Assembly (NCBI RefSeq): GCF_014652575.1
Contig: NZ_BMZB01000001.1
Coordinates: forward strand, 620,001 to 684,000
Direction: 5' to 3'
Origin: Asticcacaulis endophyticus
GTDB lineage: Bacteria; Pseudomonadota; Alphaproteobacteria; Caulobacterales; Caulobacteraceae
DNA length: 64,000 nt
In this document: positions 1 to 8,544 of the stretch, in pieces
Layout: every line of letters starts with the position of its first letter
How positions within the stretch are numbered: the first letter of the stretch is position 1
Program-made: the position numbers and the translations under genes
Notes under the pieces: generated by a model
What the model was told of the DNA's origin: nothing
Seen by the model: only the letters and a program-made list of their open reading frames with translations
The model's database searches: none

Positions 1-38
1 AACCGCTTGCGCAAGATTAACCGGTAAAGATTTTGAAT

Positions 39-767
39 TTATGCCCCATGCACCGTCGCATACGGGTGGGCGGCGGAAGGCGTAATGATGTCCTGCGTAA
101 TAACGCTTAAAGACGAGATAATGATCTGGATCGCCAGCGCGCACAGGATCAGACCCAGCACCCGAATAACCACCACCATGCCGACCCGGCCAAGCAGTTT
201 TGAAATCGTGCCGGTAAAAAAGAACGTCAAAAAGATCGCCACAGCCGTGGACAAAATTGCCCCAAGACCCACCAACATCCCGGCCCAGCCATATTTTTGG
301 GCTTCCCCGGCCTGAATGATAACCGTCGAAATCGCTCCCGGCCCGATCAGCAACGGAATCGCAAACGGCACCACCAGCTTTTCAAAGCTGATATTGGCCG
401 ACGCCCGTCCGGTCAGGATTTTGACCTGCTTGTCTGCGTCCGGCTTTTCATTGACGTGCTCGACCTCTTCGAACATGGCCAAAAAGTCGCCACGCGTCAT
501 ATCAAGGCCCAACAGGAACAGCAAAATGCCGCCGGCAATACGGAACGCATCCATAGAAATGCCGAAAAATTGCAGCAGTTTCAGGCCTGTAAAGAAAAAG
601 AAACTTAAAAACAGCGCCGAAAATATCGCGATATAAAAGGTCAGCCACTTGCGCGTCGATTTTGAGTGCGACCGCGTCGCCGCCGCGAAAATCGGCACAT
701 TGCCAATCGGGTCAAGCAGGGCGAACAGGGTGATAAAAAAGTTGACGTAAAACTCAACCAGGTTCAT
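39..767 (-). CDS. MarC-family integral membrane protein
   Basis: Inner-membrane protein of the MarC/UPF0056 family (242 aa); the transported substrate of this family is not established. The N-terminus contains the family hallmark LFALLDPIGNVPIF, followed by about six hydrophobic segments and a central GPGAIST motif in a re-entrant-looking stretch. The open frame extends further upstream, but the ATG at 767 starts directly at the conserved first helix (MNLVEFYVNF), and the extra 59 residues are polar and unlike the family, so that ATG is preferred. It is divergent from pyrF, with about 95 bp between the starts. Family assignment is firm; function is unknown. Confidence 0.88.
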   Translation of the reverse strand: MNLVEFYVNFFITLFALLDPIGNVPIFAAATRSHSKSTRKWLTFYIAIFSALFLSFFFFTGLKLLQFFGISMDAFRIAGGILLFLLGLDMTRGDFLAMFEEVEHVNEKPDADKQVKILTGRASANISFEKLVVPFAIPLLIGPGAISTVIIQAGEAQKYGWAGMLVGLGAILSTAVAIFLTFFFTGTISKLLGRVGMVVVIRVLGLILCALAIQIIISSLSVITQDIITPSAAHPYATVHGA

Positions 768-861
768 GGGTGACCCGAATTTTGATAAGACGAAGCAGGG
801 ATTTCGCGACCCTATCAAATCCCACCGTTCGGTTACAGCAGAAACTTTGAGGATCATCATC

Positions 862-1557
862 ATGGGCACACTGATTAAAGCTGATCCGCGTTTAATTGTG
901 GCCCTTGATGAGCCGACCCTTGATGGTGCCCGCGATCTGGCCAAACGGCTGGGCGATCAGGTCAGCTTTTTCAAGATCGGCCTGACCCTGATGGCGCAAG
1001 GCGGTCTGAAACTGGCCTATGAATTGCGCGATCAGGGCAAGATGGTGTTTCAGGACTGGAAGCTGCACGATATCGGCGCACAGGTCGAAGGGGCAGCCCG
1101 CGCAGCCTCACTAGGGGCCTGTGATTTCCTGACCGTCCACGCCGAACCCCAAGTGATGCGCGCTGCCGTCAAAGGCCGTGGATCGTCGAACACCAAGCTT
1201 TTGGGCGTCACCGTCATGACCACCCTGACCGATGCCGACCTTAAGGAAATGGGGTATACGGACAAAGCGCTTGATCTGGTGCTGAAACGTGTCGATCAGG
1301 CGATAGAGTGTGGCATGGACGGCGTCGTCGCCTCGCCGCTGGAGGCCAAAATCATTCGCGCGCGGGTACCCGCTGATTTCCTGATTGTGACCCCCGGTGT
1401 GCGCCCGATCTGGGCCGCCGCCAACGACCAGCAGCGCATCGCCACCCCGGAACAGGCGCTAGGCGACGGCGCGTCTCACCTTGTGGTCGGCCGCCCGATC
1501 ACCGCTGCGGCTGATCCGGTCGAGGCGGCGCAGAAGATTTTGGTAGCGATTGCTTAA
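862..1557 (+). CDS. pyrF: Orotidine 5'-phosphate decarboxylase
   Basis: Last step of de novo UMP synthesis, OMP to UMP plus CO2; cytoplasmic TIM barrel of 231 aa, normal for the short bacterial type. The active-site signature DWKLHD lies at residues 65-70, and the C-terminal phosphate-binding stretch LVVGRPITAAADP is present. The ATG at 862 is chosen because it follows a GAGG ribosome-binding site and begins just before the first beta strand (RLIVALDEPT); an in-frame ATG at 766 would add 32 atypical residues. It stands alone, divergent from the marC-like gene. A palindromic repeat follows the stop codon within a few bases. Confidence 0.95.
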   Translation: MGTLIKADPRLIVALDEPTLDGARDLAKRLGDQVSFFKIGLTLMAQGGLKLAYELRDQGKMVFQDWKLHDIGAQVEGAARAASLGACDFLTVHAEPQVMRAAVKGRGSSNTKLLGVTVMTTLTDADLKEMGYTDKALDLVLKRVDQAIECGMDGVVASPLEAKIIRARVPADFLIVTPGVRPIWAAANDQQRIATPEQALGDGASHLVVGRPITAAADPVEAAQKILVAIA

Positions 1558-1560
1558 GTC

Positions 1561-1580
1561 GCAGGGGACTGGTCCCCTGC
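1561..1580. repeat. Palindromic repeat, family A, copy 1
   Basis: GCAGGGGACTGGTCCCCTGC is a perfect 9-bp inverted repeat with a 2-base centre, followed by ACCCCG. It lies 3 bases after the pyrF stop. Related copies with the core GCAGGG...CCCTGC occur near 1632, 8136, 11618, 31473 and 31548. It could act as a transcription end or mRNA-stabilising hairpin, but no T-run follows. Confidence 0.8.
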
Positions 1581-1631
1581 ACCCCGCAATAATTTACGCG
1601 ATACGTTTCGATTAGCCCCTAACTAACGGGT

Positions 1632-1650
1632 GCAGGGTCTGCGGCCCTGC
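1632..1650. repeat. Palindromic repeat, family A, copy 2
   Basis: GCAGGGTCTGCGGCCCTGC, 8-bp stem with one G-T pair, preceded by ACGGGT. It is in the opposite orientation to copy 1 and 51 bases away, so the two form a converging pair between pyrF and the DUF6065-like gene. The same paired layout recurs at 31473-31568. Confidence 0.75.
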
Positions 1651-2409
1651 CTACTTTCTCTTAGGACGCGGCGCTTCAATCGCGGATTTCAACCGGCGGC
1701 GCACCATATGCTCTGCCGGTGCATCCGCATCTTCGACCGGAATTTCGCCCTTAAAGTAAAAGCGCTGCCAGGCCTGTTTCATCGTCTCGGGATCGCGTTC
1801 TTCCAGCTTGGCATTGAACTCAGTGCGCTTTTCGGTCCAGACCTGATATTGCTTGAGCAACTCCGGATCGGCATCGAGATATTTCAACACCGGCTGCACC
1901 GTATCCATCTTTTGATGCTCAACCAGATTGATAAAGCAGAACGGCTCACCCTTATTGAAATAGACACGACCCGGCCGCGTCATGATCCAGTTCATCGTAA
2001 ACGGAAACGGCAACCAGTCGGTCTCAATCAGGCCTTCCAGGGCCTGCACCCCGTCCTTGACGTGGTTGGGCGCGCCCGAACACCACACGGCCCAGCCCGG
2101 CGGCGTGCGGAACAGATAGCCCGTGTGCATGGTCAAAATACCGTGCGTAAAGTGCGACTGCACAAAATGGCCGAGGCTGTCGGTGGGATCGAGCGGCGTC
2201 AGTTTCAGGTCTTCGTTGCGCGGGCCGCCGTTCCATTCGGCCATGAAATCGACCGGACACAGGATTTCCCACCCCGTCGTATTGGCCATGGTCAGCGGCA
2301 GGCAGCGGTAAGGAAAGCGCGATTGAAAGCTGTCCATCCAGGCGCGGTCGGGCCGTCCGGGCACGATTTCCGGCGCGGGGTCCTGCATCCTGAAGCACTC
2401 TAATTCCAT
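1651..2409 (-). CDS. Conserved hypothetical protein (DUF6065-like)
   Basis: A 252-residue soluble protein that resembles the DUF6065 group; no biochemical function is known to me. It has no signal peptide or membrane segment. Recognisable stretches are WEILCPVDF, FRTPPGWAVW and the Pro/Trp-rich PFTMNWIMTRPGRVYF; the C-terminus is basic (PRPKRK). A GGGA ribosome-binding site precedes the ATG at 2409. It converges with pyrF across a pair of palindromic repeats and diverges from the ProXp-like gene. The coding assignment is firm because the protein has globular composition over its whole length; the family name is from memory. Confidence 0.75.
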   Translation of the reverse strand: MELECFRMQDPAPEIVPGRPDRAWMDSFQSRFPYRCLPLTMANTTGWEILCPVDFMAEWNGGPRNEDLKLTPLDPTDSLGHFVQSHFTHGILTMHTGYLFRTPPGWAVWCSGAPNHVKDGVQALEGLIETDWLPFPFTMNWIMTRPGRVYFNKGEPFCFINLVEHQKMDTVQPVLKYLDADPELLKQYQVWTEKRTEFNAKLEERDPETMKQAWQRFYFKGEIPVEDADAPAEHMVRRRLKSAIEAPRPKRK

Positions 2410-2479
2410 TGGCCAATTCCCTTATGCGACGCACTCATGGTAAAGCCTTTTCACCACTACAATCCCACAAAATCAACCT

Positions 2480-3001
2480 GTGAAAATGCCACACACCCAA
2501 GACAGCCTTTTGAAAATCCTTGATGATCTCGGTTTGGATAGCGCAACCCTCAAACACGAAGCCGTTTTCAAGGTCGGCGAAGGTGAGGATATCAAGGCCG
2601 GTTTGCGCGGCGCCCACACTAAAAACCTGTTCCTGAAAGACGATAAGGGCAAGCTGTGGCTGATCAGCGCCGAACAATCGACGCAGATTAACCTAAAGGC
2701 CCTGCCGAAATATATCGGCTCAGGGCGGTTGTCGTTCGGGTCGGAAGACCGGCTCTATGAGGCGCTGGGGGTCAGGCCCGGATCGGTGACTGCGCTCGGC
2801 CTTATCAATGATCCTGATCAGCGGGTGCAGTTTATTCTGGATAAACATCTGGCCGATGCTGAGTTCGTCAACTTTCACCCGCTGGTCAATACCGCCACCA
2901 CCACCTTATCTCAGACCGATTTCCGGACATTTATCACCCATCTGGGGCGGGATCTTAAGGTATTTGATTTTGATCAGGTCGAAGCCCGTCCGATTAGCTA
3001 A
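2480..3001 (+). CDS. ProXp/YbaK-type aminoacyl-tRNA deacylase
   Basis: Free-standing editing domain that probably hydrolyses mischarged Ala-tRNAPro (or a similar mis-acylated tRNA) in the cytoplasm, backing up prolyl-tRNA synthetase. The 173 residues match the prolyl-tRNA-synthetase-associated domain: an early acidic helix (LLKILDDLGLD), the substrate-pocket region GAHTKNLFLKDDKGKLWL with the conserved lysine near residue 53, GSGRLSFGSEDRLYEALGVRPGSVT split across the middle, and the C-terminal FNFHP-like motif (VNFHPLVNTATTTL). The frame opens with GTG at 2480, and an ATG two codons later (2486) is an equally good start; no strong ribosome-binding site separates them. ProXp-ala and YbaK are hard to tell apart by eye. 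Confidence 0.82.
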   Translation: MKMPHTQDSLLKILDDLGLDSATLKHEAVFKVGEGEDIKAGLRGAHTKNLFLKDDKGKLWLISAEQSTQINLKALPKYIGSGRLSFGSEDRLYEALGVRPGSVTALGLINDPDQRVQFILDKHLADAEFVNFHPLVNTATTTLSQTDFRTFITHLGRDLKVFDFDQVEARPIS

Positions 3002-3083
3002 GGCCACCACTTAAACCCTTGCGCCGGTTGCGACCGCACCCCATCTTGATGTAAACAAACTTTCCAATGCACAGGTAATCCCA

Positions 3084-3959
3084 ATGGCCGACAGCGACCT
3101 TATTATCGACGGCTCCGACGCCAATTTTCTGGCCGACGTCATCGAAGAATCCAAAATCCGTCCGGTAATCGTCGATTTCTGGGCGACCTGGTGCGGGCCG
3201 TGCCGGCAGTTAACGCCCGCGCTTGAAAAGGTCGTCAGGGACGCCAAGGGCGCGGTTAAGCTGGTCAAGATCGACGTCGATAAAAACCCGATGATCGCCG
3301 GTCAGTTGCGCGTGCAATCCATCCCCACCGTCTATGCCTTTGTGGACGGTAAGCCGATGGACGGTTTTCTGGGCGCAAAGTCCGAATCCGAACTGCGCAC
3401 CTTTATCGAACGGCTCGGGGTCGGCGGTGCCGGTGATGGCCCAACCATTGATGACGCGCTCGAACTGGCCGCGCAATCGGCCGCCCAGGGCGATGTCACC
3501 AGCGCTATGGAAGCGTTTAGTTTCGTGCTGGAGCAAGACCCGCAAAACCTGAAAGCCATAGCCGGGGTCGCCCGCCTCTATCTCAAGGTCGGTGAACCTG
3601 ATCAGGCCAAGGGCTTCCTCGATATGGCTCCAACTGACACCAAGGACAGCGATATTTTAAGCCTGCGCGCCGCCCTTGAACTGGCCGAAGATGCGCCCGC
3701 CGATTTGTCGCCATTCTATGATGCCATTCAAGCCGATCCGGCCAATCATCAGGCCCGCTTTGATCTGGCCAAGGGCCTTGCCGCCCAGGGCGATATGGAA
3801 AAGGCAGTCGATGAACTGCTGACCATCATCAAGGCATCGCCCGACTGGAACGACAGCGCCGCCCGCGATTATCTGGTGAAGATTTTCTTTGCTATCGGTC
3901 AGATGTCGGAGCTGGCCAAATCCGGCCGCCGCCGTTTGTCATCCATTCTGTTTAGCTAG
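3084..3959 (+). CDS. cnoX: CnoX chaperedoxin (thioredoxin-TPR co-chaperone)
   Basis: Holdase and redox protector that hands client proteins to DnaK or GroEL in the cytoplasm. Residues about 1-110 form a thioredoxin domain with an intact WCGPC active site near residues 35-39. Residues about 125-285 are helical TPR-like repeats (LEQDPQNLKAIAGVARLYL and similar). The end, GRRRLSSILFS, is the usual C-terminus of this family. Both cysteines are present; the E. coli protein lacks this CxxC pair, so the protein here may also be redox-active. The length of 291 aa is typical. A hairpin repeat begins exactly at its TAG stop, followed by the Trm112-like gene. Confidence 0.88.
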   Translation: MADSDLIIDGSDANFLADVIEESKIRPVIVDFWATWCGPCRQLTPALEKVVRDAKGAVKLVKIDVDKNPMIAGQLRVQSIPTVYAFVDGKPMDGFLGAKSESELRTFIERLGVGGAGDGPTIDDALELAAQSAAQGDVTSAMEAFSFVLEQDPQNLKAIAGVARLYLKVGEPDQAKGFLDMAPTDTKDSDILSLRAALELAEDAPADLSPFYDAIQADPANHQARFDLAKGLAAQGDMEKAVDELLTIIKASPDWNDSAARDYLVKIFFAIGQMSELAKSGRRRLSSILFS

Positions 3960-4004
3960 AGCGTTTCCTGTCAGGTGTTTCACCTGACAGATCAGAAAGA
4001 GCGA
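3957..4004. repeat. Stop-codon-linked hairpin repeat, family B, copy 1
   Basis: The element begins with the cnoX stop: TAGAGCGTTT, then a perfect 10-bp stem CTGTCAGGTG / CACCTGACAG (3968-3990, loop TTT), then ATCAGAAAGAGCGAC. A second copy with a different but also perfect stem lies at 58388-58436, again starting at a stop codon. Confidence 0.8.
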
Positions 4005-4022
4005 CAAAAAAAGAGGGCCCGT

Positions 4023-4232
4023 ATGACCGACACGACCGAAAAACCGAATATCGAGATTGATCCGCGCCTGCTGGAGGTTCTGGTCTGTCCGGTCACGCGC
4101 CGCCCGCTGACCTATGACCGCGTCGCTCAGGAACTGATCAGCCCGACCACGGGTCTGGCCTTCCCGATCCGCTCCGGTGTGCCGATCATGCTGGTCGATC
4201 AGGCCCGCAAGTTCGAGCCTCAAAAAGGATAG
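4023..4232 (+). CDS. Trm112-family protein (UPF0434)
   Basis: Small protein of 69 aa similar to the zinc-binding Trm112 methyltransferase activator of eukaryotes and archaea; the bacterial role is unsettled. The central motif is [17 protein letters not shown], with the family's PIRxGVPIML at the C-terminal side. Of the usual zinc cysteines only one (VCPV) is seen, so metal binding is doubtful here. The ATG at 4023 follows an AGAGGG ribosome-binding site; earlier in-frame codons fall inside the preceding repeat and are rejected. Confidence 0.85.
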   Translation: MTDTTEKPNIEIDPRLLEVLVCPVTRRPLTYDRVAQELISPTTGLAFPIRSGVPIMLVDQARKFEPQKG

Positions 4233-4239
4233 TGAAACT

Positions 4240-4282
4240 CCGTCAAAAGTCCTTCGGCTTCGCCTCAGTGTACTTTTGACGG
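4240..4282. terminator. Inverted repeat between convergent genes
   Basis: Perfect 11-bp arms CCGTCAAAAGT (4240-4250) and ACTTTTGACGG (4272-4282) enclose a 21-base loop. It lies between the convergent Trm112-like and UbiH-type genes and could end transcription from both sides, although the T-runs are inside the stem. Confidence 0.5.
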
Positions 4283-4288
4283 TAAGCG

Positions 4289-5536
4289 CTAAAGTTCCTG
4301 CCCTTGGAGCAATCTTGGCAAATCCCCCGTGGCTCCACCCGCGTCTTCCATGAAAAATCGCCGGAACACCCCGATCTTGTTGACCATGCCCATACCTAAG
4401 CCGCGCAGGGGTCGAAGGATCGGGTTGTTATTGGAAAACAGATGCACAAACCCGTCGGTTGCCAGTGAGGTCGTCACATTGTCAAACCGCCGCCATTTAG
4501 CATAGCGTTCCAGCACCAGTTCCGATCCTATATCTTCACCCAGACGCGCCGCTTCAATCACCACCTCGGCCAGCGCGGCCACATCCTTAAGGCCCAGATT
4601 CAAGCCTTGGCCCGCAATCGGATGAATACCGTGAGCGGAATCCCCCAGCAGCGCCAACCGGCCTTTGTGCATATCTTCGGCCAGACTTAAACCGAGCGGG
4701 TAGATGAACTTCGGTCCGACCAGCTCGATCTCACCCAGAAACTCCCCGAACCGTTCCTGAAAATGAGCGAAAAACAGCTCATCACGCACGCCCATCAAAG
4801 CCTTGGCCTTATCATGGCTTTCCGACCAGACGATACAGGCGCGATTATCGGTCAGCGGCAAAATGGCAAATGGGCCGGACGTGAGGAAATACTCATAGGC
4901 GACGTGGTTATGCGGATGCTGCATCTTGACCGTCACCACCACAGCACTCTGACCATAGTCCCAGGCGATATTTCGGATACCCGCCCATTCTCTGAGTTTC
5001 GATTGCCGCCCTTCGGCCCCGACCAGCAGCGGCGCACTTAAAACATCGCCGGTGTTCAGCGTCACCGAAATGCGCGATGGATTTTCCTCAATGGTTTCAA
5101 TGGTCGCCGGGGCGATAACCTCAATCCCCGCCGCGGTGATAGCCTCATAAAGCGCCGTGCGGATATGACGGTTTTCGACCATATAGCCCAGCGGTTCGTC
5201 GCCGGAGCGGTCCGATATTTCCTGCGACCGGAAATGCAGATAAAACGGCAAGGGGGCCTTAGTTGCCGCCCCCGGCAAATGGCCGTCCGTGACCATGATC
5301 TCATCCATCCGGCACGATAGCGGCGCCAGCTTTTCCCCGACGCCCAGCACATTCCATTGCCGGAAGCAGCTATAGGCAATGGCCGACGCCCGCCCATCAT
5401 AGCCCGCATCTAACTGATCCGTCACCGGCTGACGCTCGATCAACACGGGCTTAAGGCCATTCTGCGCCAAAGCCAGTGCCAAGGTCATGCCCGCCATGCC
5501 GGCACCGGAAATGATTACGTCACAAGTTTTTTCCAT
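4289..5536 (-). CDS. ubiH: FAD-dependent ubiquinone-biosynthesis hydroxylase (UbiH/UbiF/Coq6 type)
   Basis: Flavoprotein monooxygenase that hydroxylates the aromatic ring of a polyprenyl-phenol intermediate in ubiquinone synthesis. The 415 aa from the ATG at 5536 begin with a Rossmann motif (DVIISGAGMAGMTLALALA). The flavin-pyrophosphate motif LLGDSAHGIHPIAGQGLNLG is in the C-terminal third, and GAEGRQSKLRE is the mid-protein DG-like motif. Which ring position it modifies cannot be decided from sequence; alphaproteobacterial UbiH/UbiL-type enzymes may have broader regioselectivity. A TTG start further upstream is possible but adds nothing conserved. Divergent from ftsK. Confidence 0.85.
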   Translation of the reverse strand: MEKTCDVIISGAGMAGMTLALALAQNGLKPVLIERQPVTDQLDAGYDGRASAIAYSCFRQWNVLGVGEKLAPLSCRMDEIMVTDGHLPGAATKAPLPFYLHFRSQEISDRSGDEPLGYMVENRHIRTALYEAITAAGIEVIAPATIETIEENPSRISVTLNTGDVLSAPLLVGAEGRQSKLREWAGIRNIAWDYGQSAVVVTVKMQHPHNHVAYEYFLTSGPFAILPLTDNRACIVWSESHDKAKALMGVRDELFFAHFQERFGEFLGEIELVGPKFIYPLGLSLAEDMHKGRLALLGDSAHGIHPIAGQGLNLGLKDVAALAEVVIEAARLGEDIGSELVLERYAKWRRFDNVTTSLATDGFVHLFSNNNPILRPLRGLGMGMVNKIGVFRRFFMEDAGGATGDLPRLLQGQEL

Positions 5537-5600
5537 AGCGGTTGATACCACTTTCAGCCGTTGAAAACAGGTCAAAAAACCATAGGCTTTTTTTGATTTC

Positions 5601-5616
5601 GTAAACAGCTCTTAAC
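5601..5616. promoter_or_regulatory. Candidate CtrA box upstream of ftsK and ubiH
   Basis: GTAA-N7-TTAAC differs by one base from the CtrA full site TTAA-N7-TTAAC. It sits about 55 bp before the ftsK start and 65 bp before ubiH. ftsK is a cell-division gene, so CtrA control is plausible, but a one-mismatch site may be chance. Confidence 0.35.
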
Positions 5617-5670
5617 CATATCCGTGGCAAATAACCGCATTGTATCCGTTTAGAACCTTCGACTGAACCT

Positions 5671-8136
5671 ATGGCCAGCCTGACCACGACGATTATCACT
5701 CAACTGGAAACCCATGCCCGCCTGATCTGGCGCTCTGTACCTATGGCGCGTCTGCGCGGCGCGTTTGTCATGTTGCTCGGTCTGGCCTGCCTGTTTGCGT
5801 TCGTAAGCTTTGATGCCAACGACCCCAGCCTGAACACGGCCTCATCGCAGTCACCGCATAATATCCTCGGCGGATTTGGCGCGATTATCGCCGATCTGGG
5901 CCTGCAATCGCTGGGCGTGGCCGCGTGGCCGATGGCGCTATTCATGGCCTATTTCGGCTTTCTGCGCATGATGGAAACGGACCCTGACGCGACCCGTAAT
6001 TTCCTGCGCCGCCATAGTTTCTGGTCGTTCCTGTTTGGTCTGGCGCTGGCCGCGACGCTGGCCCCCATCCATACCGGCAACCCCGATCCGGTGCTGGCCC
6101 AAAGCTGGGGCGGGTTCTGGGGTGAAGGTATTCATGGTCTGCTGGCCAGCCTGTTTGCCTTCATGAAGCTGCCTTACGGCGAGATTATCGCGGCTGTTAT
6201 CTTTGCCGGGCTGGGATTGTGGTGTTTCAACAATGCCCTGCGCCTGAACGGAGACACCTATATGAAAATTGGTGCCAAGGTGGCCTTTGGTATCCAGAAT
6301 TTCGCCGCCACCATCGGCGTCAAAGCCCACGATCCGGACGCCGATTTTGATGAGCCGGTACGCAAGAAACCCAAAGCCAAAGCGACCAAGACCTTTATCG
6401 ATGACACCCCACCATTTGATGTCACCCCCCAAACCGAACCGATGGTCGCCACGCGCGAGGCCGCTCCGTTTGAAGATGACGACACGGATATGCCGTCTTA
6501 TGACGACTATGCCGCCCCGGCGGCGGCGGCGGCGGCATCAAATGAGCCCAAGCTCGCCATCAAAATGCCCAAGGCCCCAAAGCCGGTGGTCGATGAACGT
6601 CAATCGAGCTTTGAGTTCTTAAAACCCGGCAACTTCCGCCTGCCCGAGCTAAATATTCTGTCAAAGCCTAAGCCGCGCGCCACCAGCTTTGACGAAGACG
6701 CCCTGCGCCAGAACGCTCGTATGTTGGAAAGCGTACTGGCCGAATTTGGCGTCAAAGGCGTGATCGACCAGATCCGGCCCGGCCCAGTTGTCACCCTCTA
6801 TGAACTGGCCCCCGCGGCCGGCGTCAAAGGCGCGCGCGTCGTGGCTCTGGCCGATGATATCGCTCGCAACATGTCCGCCCGCTCCTGCCGCGTCTCGATC
6901 GTTCAGGGTCGCAACGCCATCGGGATCGAATTGCCCAATGCCGTACGCGAAACGGTTTACCTGCGCGATATGCTGGCCTCGGCCGAGTTTGAAAAAGCCG
7001 GTCACATCCTGCCGATGGTTTTGGGTGAAAATATCGGCGGCGAGCCTTATGTCACTGATCTGGCCAAAATGCCCCACCTTTTGATTGCAGGCACCACCGG
7101 TTCGGGTAAGTCGGTCGGCGTCAACGCCATGATCCTGTCGATCCTCTATCGCCTCGATCCTGAGCAGTGCAAATTCATCATGATTGACCCTAAGATGCTG
7201 GAATTGTCGGTCTATGACGGCATCCCGCACCTGATCGCGCCCGTCGTGACCGACCCGAAAAAGGCCGTGGTCGCGCTCAAATGGACGGTCAAGGAAATGG
7301 AAGACCGCTACCGCCGCATGTCCAAAATCGGCGTGCGTAACGTGGCGTCCTTTAATGAACGCGCCAAAGCGACGGCTGCCGAGGGCAAGAACTTCATCCG
7401 CAAAGTCCAGACCGGCTTTGATGAAACCGGCCAGCCGATCTTCGAGACCGAAGAAATGGTGCCGGAACCCATGCCCTATATCGTCGTGATCATCGACGAA
7501 GTGGCCGACCTGATGATGGTCGCAGGTAAGGACATCGAAGGCGCCGTTCAGCGTCTGGCCCAGATGGCCCGCGCCGCCGGTATTCACCTGATCATGGCCA
7601 CACAGCGTCCGTCGGTTGACGTCATCACCGGCACCATCAAGGCCAACTTCCCGACCCGGATTTCGTTCCAGGTCACCTCAAAAATCGACTCCCGCACTAT
7701 CCTTGGGGAACAGGGCGCAGAACAACTGCTGGGTCAGGGCGACATGCTCTATATGGCTGGTGGTGGTCGCATCACCCGTCTGCACGGCCCGTTTGTCGGC
7801 GATAATGAAGTCGAAGCCGTGGCCGAATATCTGCGCTCACAAGGGTCTCCGCAGTACCTCGAAGACATCACCGCCGGCGGCGACGACGATGGCGAAGGCT
7901 CTGGCGATGGCGGCATGGGCGAAGGCGGTGGTTCCGGCGACGACCTTTATGATAAGGCCGTCTATTACGTCACCTTCGACCGCAAAGCCTCGACCTCCTA
8001 CATCCAGAGAAAACTGCAAATCGGCTATAACCGCGCCGCCTCTCTAATGGAAAAGATGGAAATGGAAGGCGTGGTCGGCCCCGCCAACCATGTAGGCAAA
8101 CGCGATATCCTCGTCGGCCCACCCCCCGGTCACTAG
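5671..8136 (+). CDS. ftsK: DNA translocase FtsK
   Basis: Septal DNA pump that clears the chromosome terminus and activates XerCD at dif; also part of the divisome. The 821 aa have an N-terminal domain with about four membrane helices (residues about 25-185), a short acidic/alanine-rich linker (about 215-310, including a run of Ala codons GCG), and a RecA-like motor with Walker A GTTGSGKS near residue 474 and Walker B VVIIDEVADLMM near 608. A C-terminal gamma winged helix follows (TSYIQRKLQIGYNRAA) after a Gly/Asp-rich spacer. The length is typical of alphaproteobacterial FtsK with a short linker. No strong ribosome-binding site precedes the ATG. Confidence 0.95.
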   Translation: MASLTTTIITQLETHARLIWRSVPMARLRGAFVMLLGLACLFAFVSFDANDPSLNTASSQSPHNILGGFGAIIADLGLQSLGVAAWPMALFMAYFGFLRMMETDPDATRNFLRRHSFWSFLFGLALAATLAPIHTGNPDPVLAQSWGGFWGEGIHGLLASLFAFMKLPYGEIIAAVIFAGLGLWCFNNALRLNGDTYMKIGAKVAFGIQNFAATIGVKAHDPDADFDEPVRKKPKAKATKTFIDDTPPFDVTPQTEPMVATREAAPFEDDDTDMPSYDDYAAPAAAAAASNEPKLAIKMPKAPKPVVDERQSSFEFLKPGNFRLPELNILSKPKPRATSFDEDALRQNARMLESVLAEFGVKGVIDQIRPGPVVTLYELAPAAGVKGARVVALADDIARNMSARSCRVSIVQGRNAIGIELPNAVRETVYLRDMLASAEFEKAGHILPMVLGENIGGEPYVTDLAKMPHLLIAGTTGSGKSVGVNAMILSILYRLDPEQCKFIMIDPKMLELSVYDGIPHLIAPVVTDPKKAVVALKWTVKEMEDRYRRMSKIGVRNVASFNERAKATAAEGKNFIRKVQTGFDETGQPIFETEEMVPEPMPYIVVIIDEVADLMMVAGKDIEGAVQRLAQMARAAGIHLIMATQRPSVDVITGTIKANFPTRISFQVTSKIDSRTILGEQGAEQLLGQGDMLYMAGGGRITRLHGPFVGDNEVEAVAEYLRSQGSPQYLEDITAGGDDDGEGSGDGGMGEGGGSGDDLYDKAVYYVTFDRKASTSYIQRKLQIGYNRAASLMEKMEMEGVVGPANHVGKRDILVGPPPGH

Positions 8137-8154
8137 CAGGGTCGCGGACCCTGC
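8136..8154. repeat. Palindromic repeat, family A, copy 3
   Basis: GCAGGGTCGCGGACCCTGC, perfect 8-bp stem with a 3-base loop, followed by ACCC. It begins on the last base of the ftsK TAG stop, so the hairpin would lie at the very end of the ftsK message. Confidence 0.8.
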
Positions 8155-8170
8155 ACCCGGAACTTAAGAA

Positions 8171-8192
8171 CCTCCCCTGATTTCAGGGGAGG
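8171..8192. repeat. Palindromic repeat, family C, copy 1
   Basis: CCTCCCCTGA-TT-TCAGGGGAGG, perfect 10-bp arms, followed by GGTGGATGCGAGCGCAG and more GC-rich sequence up to the toxin gene. The same arms with centre AA recur at 10797-10818. Confidence 0.8.
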
Positions 8193-8226
8193 GTGGATGC
8201 GAGCGCAGCGAAGCAGACGGGTGGGG

Positions 8227-8544
8227 TTAAATGTTAGCCTGTAACTGCGCCGGTATATCCATCTGCTGATGCAAAACCCTTAGCACATCCATGTAGGCGG
8301 GCTGTTCGATGTAGAAAACGACATAGGGAAATCGCGTTAATAAGCGATGCTGCAGTCCCGGTATATCAAGCTGCTCACCATAGTGATTTGATCCAGCGTC
8401 CGGGTATTGCTCAATATGGCTGAACAGCGCATCGACGGCTTCAACAAAATCAGAGGCTACGGCACCACCCGCTTCATGCATGTAGTATGAAAATGCCGTT
8501 TCAATATCTGTGTCGGCAAGCCTGCGGGTAATAACCGGCTTCAT
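8227..8544 (-). CDS. parE: ParE/RelE-superfamily toxin
   Basis: Toxin half of a type II toxin-antitoxin pair, 105 aa. The fold is recognisable from ITRRLADTDIETAFSYY (helical hairpin), HIEQYPDAGSNHYG (family PxxG-like turn) and the C-terminal beta hairpin RFPYVVFYIEQPAYMDVLRVLHQ. ParE members usually poison DNA gyrase, but RelE-type mRNA cleavage cannot be excluded from sequence alone. Its start overlaps the antitoxin stop by 4 bases, the normal antitoxin-first order. Family C repeats lie just past its stop. Confidence 0.88.
   Translation of the reverse strand: MKPVITRRLADTDIETAFSYYMHEAGGAVASDFVEAVDALFSHIEQYPDAGSNHYGEQLDIPGLQHRLLTRFPYVVFYIEQPAYMDVLRVLHQQMDIPAQLQANI

Noticed and set aside
1630-2403. 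A 257-codon plus-strand open frame opposite the DUF6065-like gene
   Set aside because: The minus-strand product looks globular and has a ribosome-binding site; the plus-strand product is Arg/His/Gln-rich and starts inside a palindromic repeat.
3975-4022. parS-like TGTTTCAC near 3976
   Set aside because: Only the left half matches; the right side is the arm of a different hairpin repeat.
6661-7587. A 308-codon minus-strand open frame opposite ftsK
   Set aside because: It mirrors the conserved motor domain and has His/Asp/Gly-rich composition with no recognisable fold.
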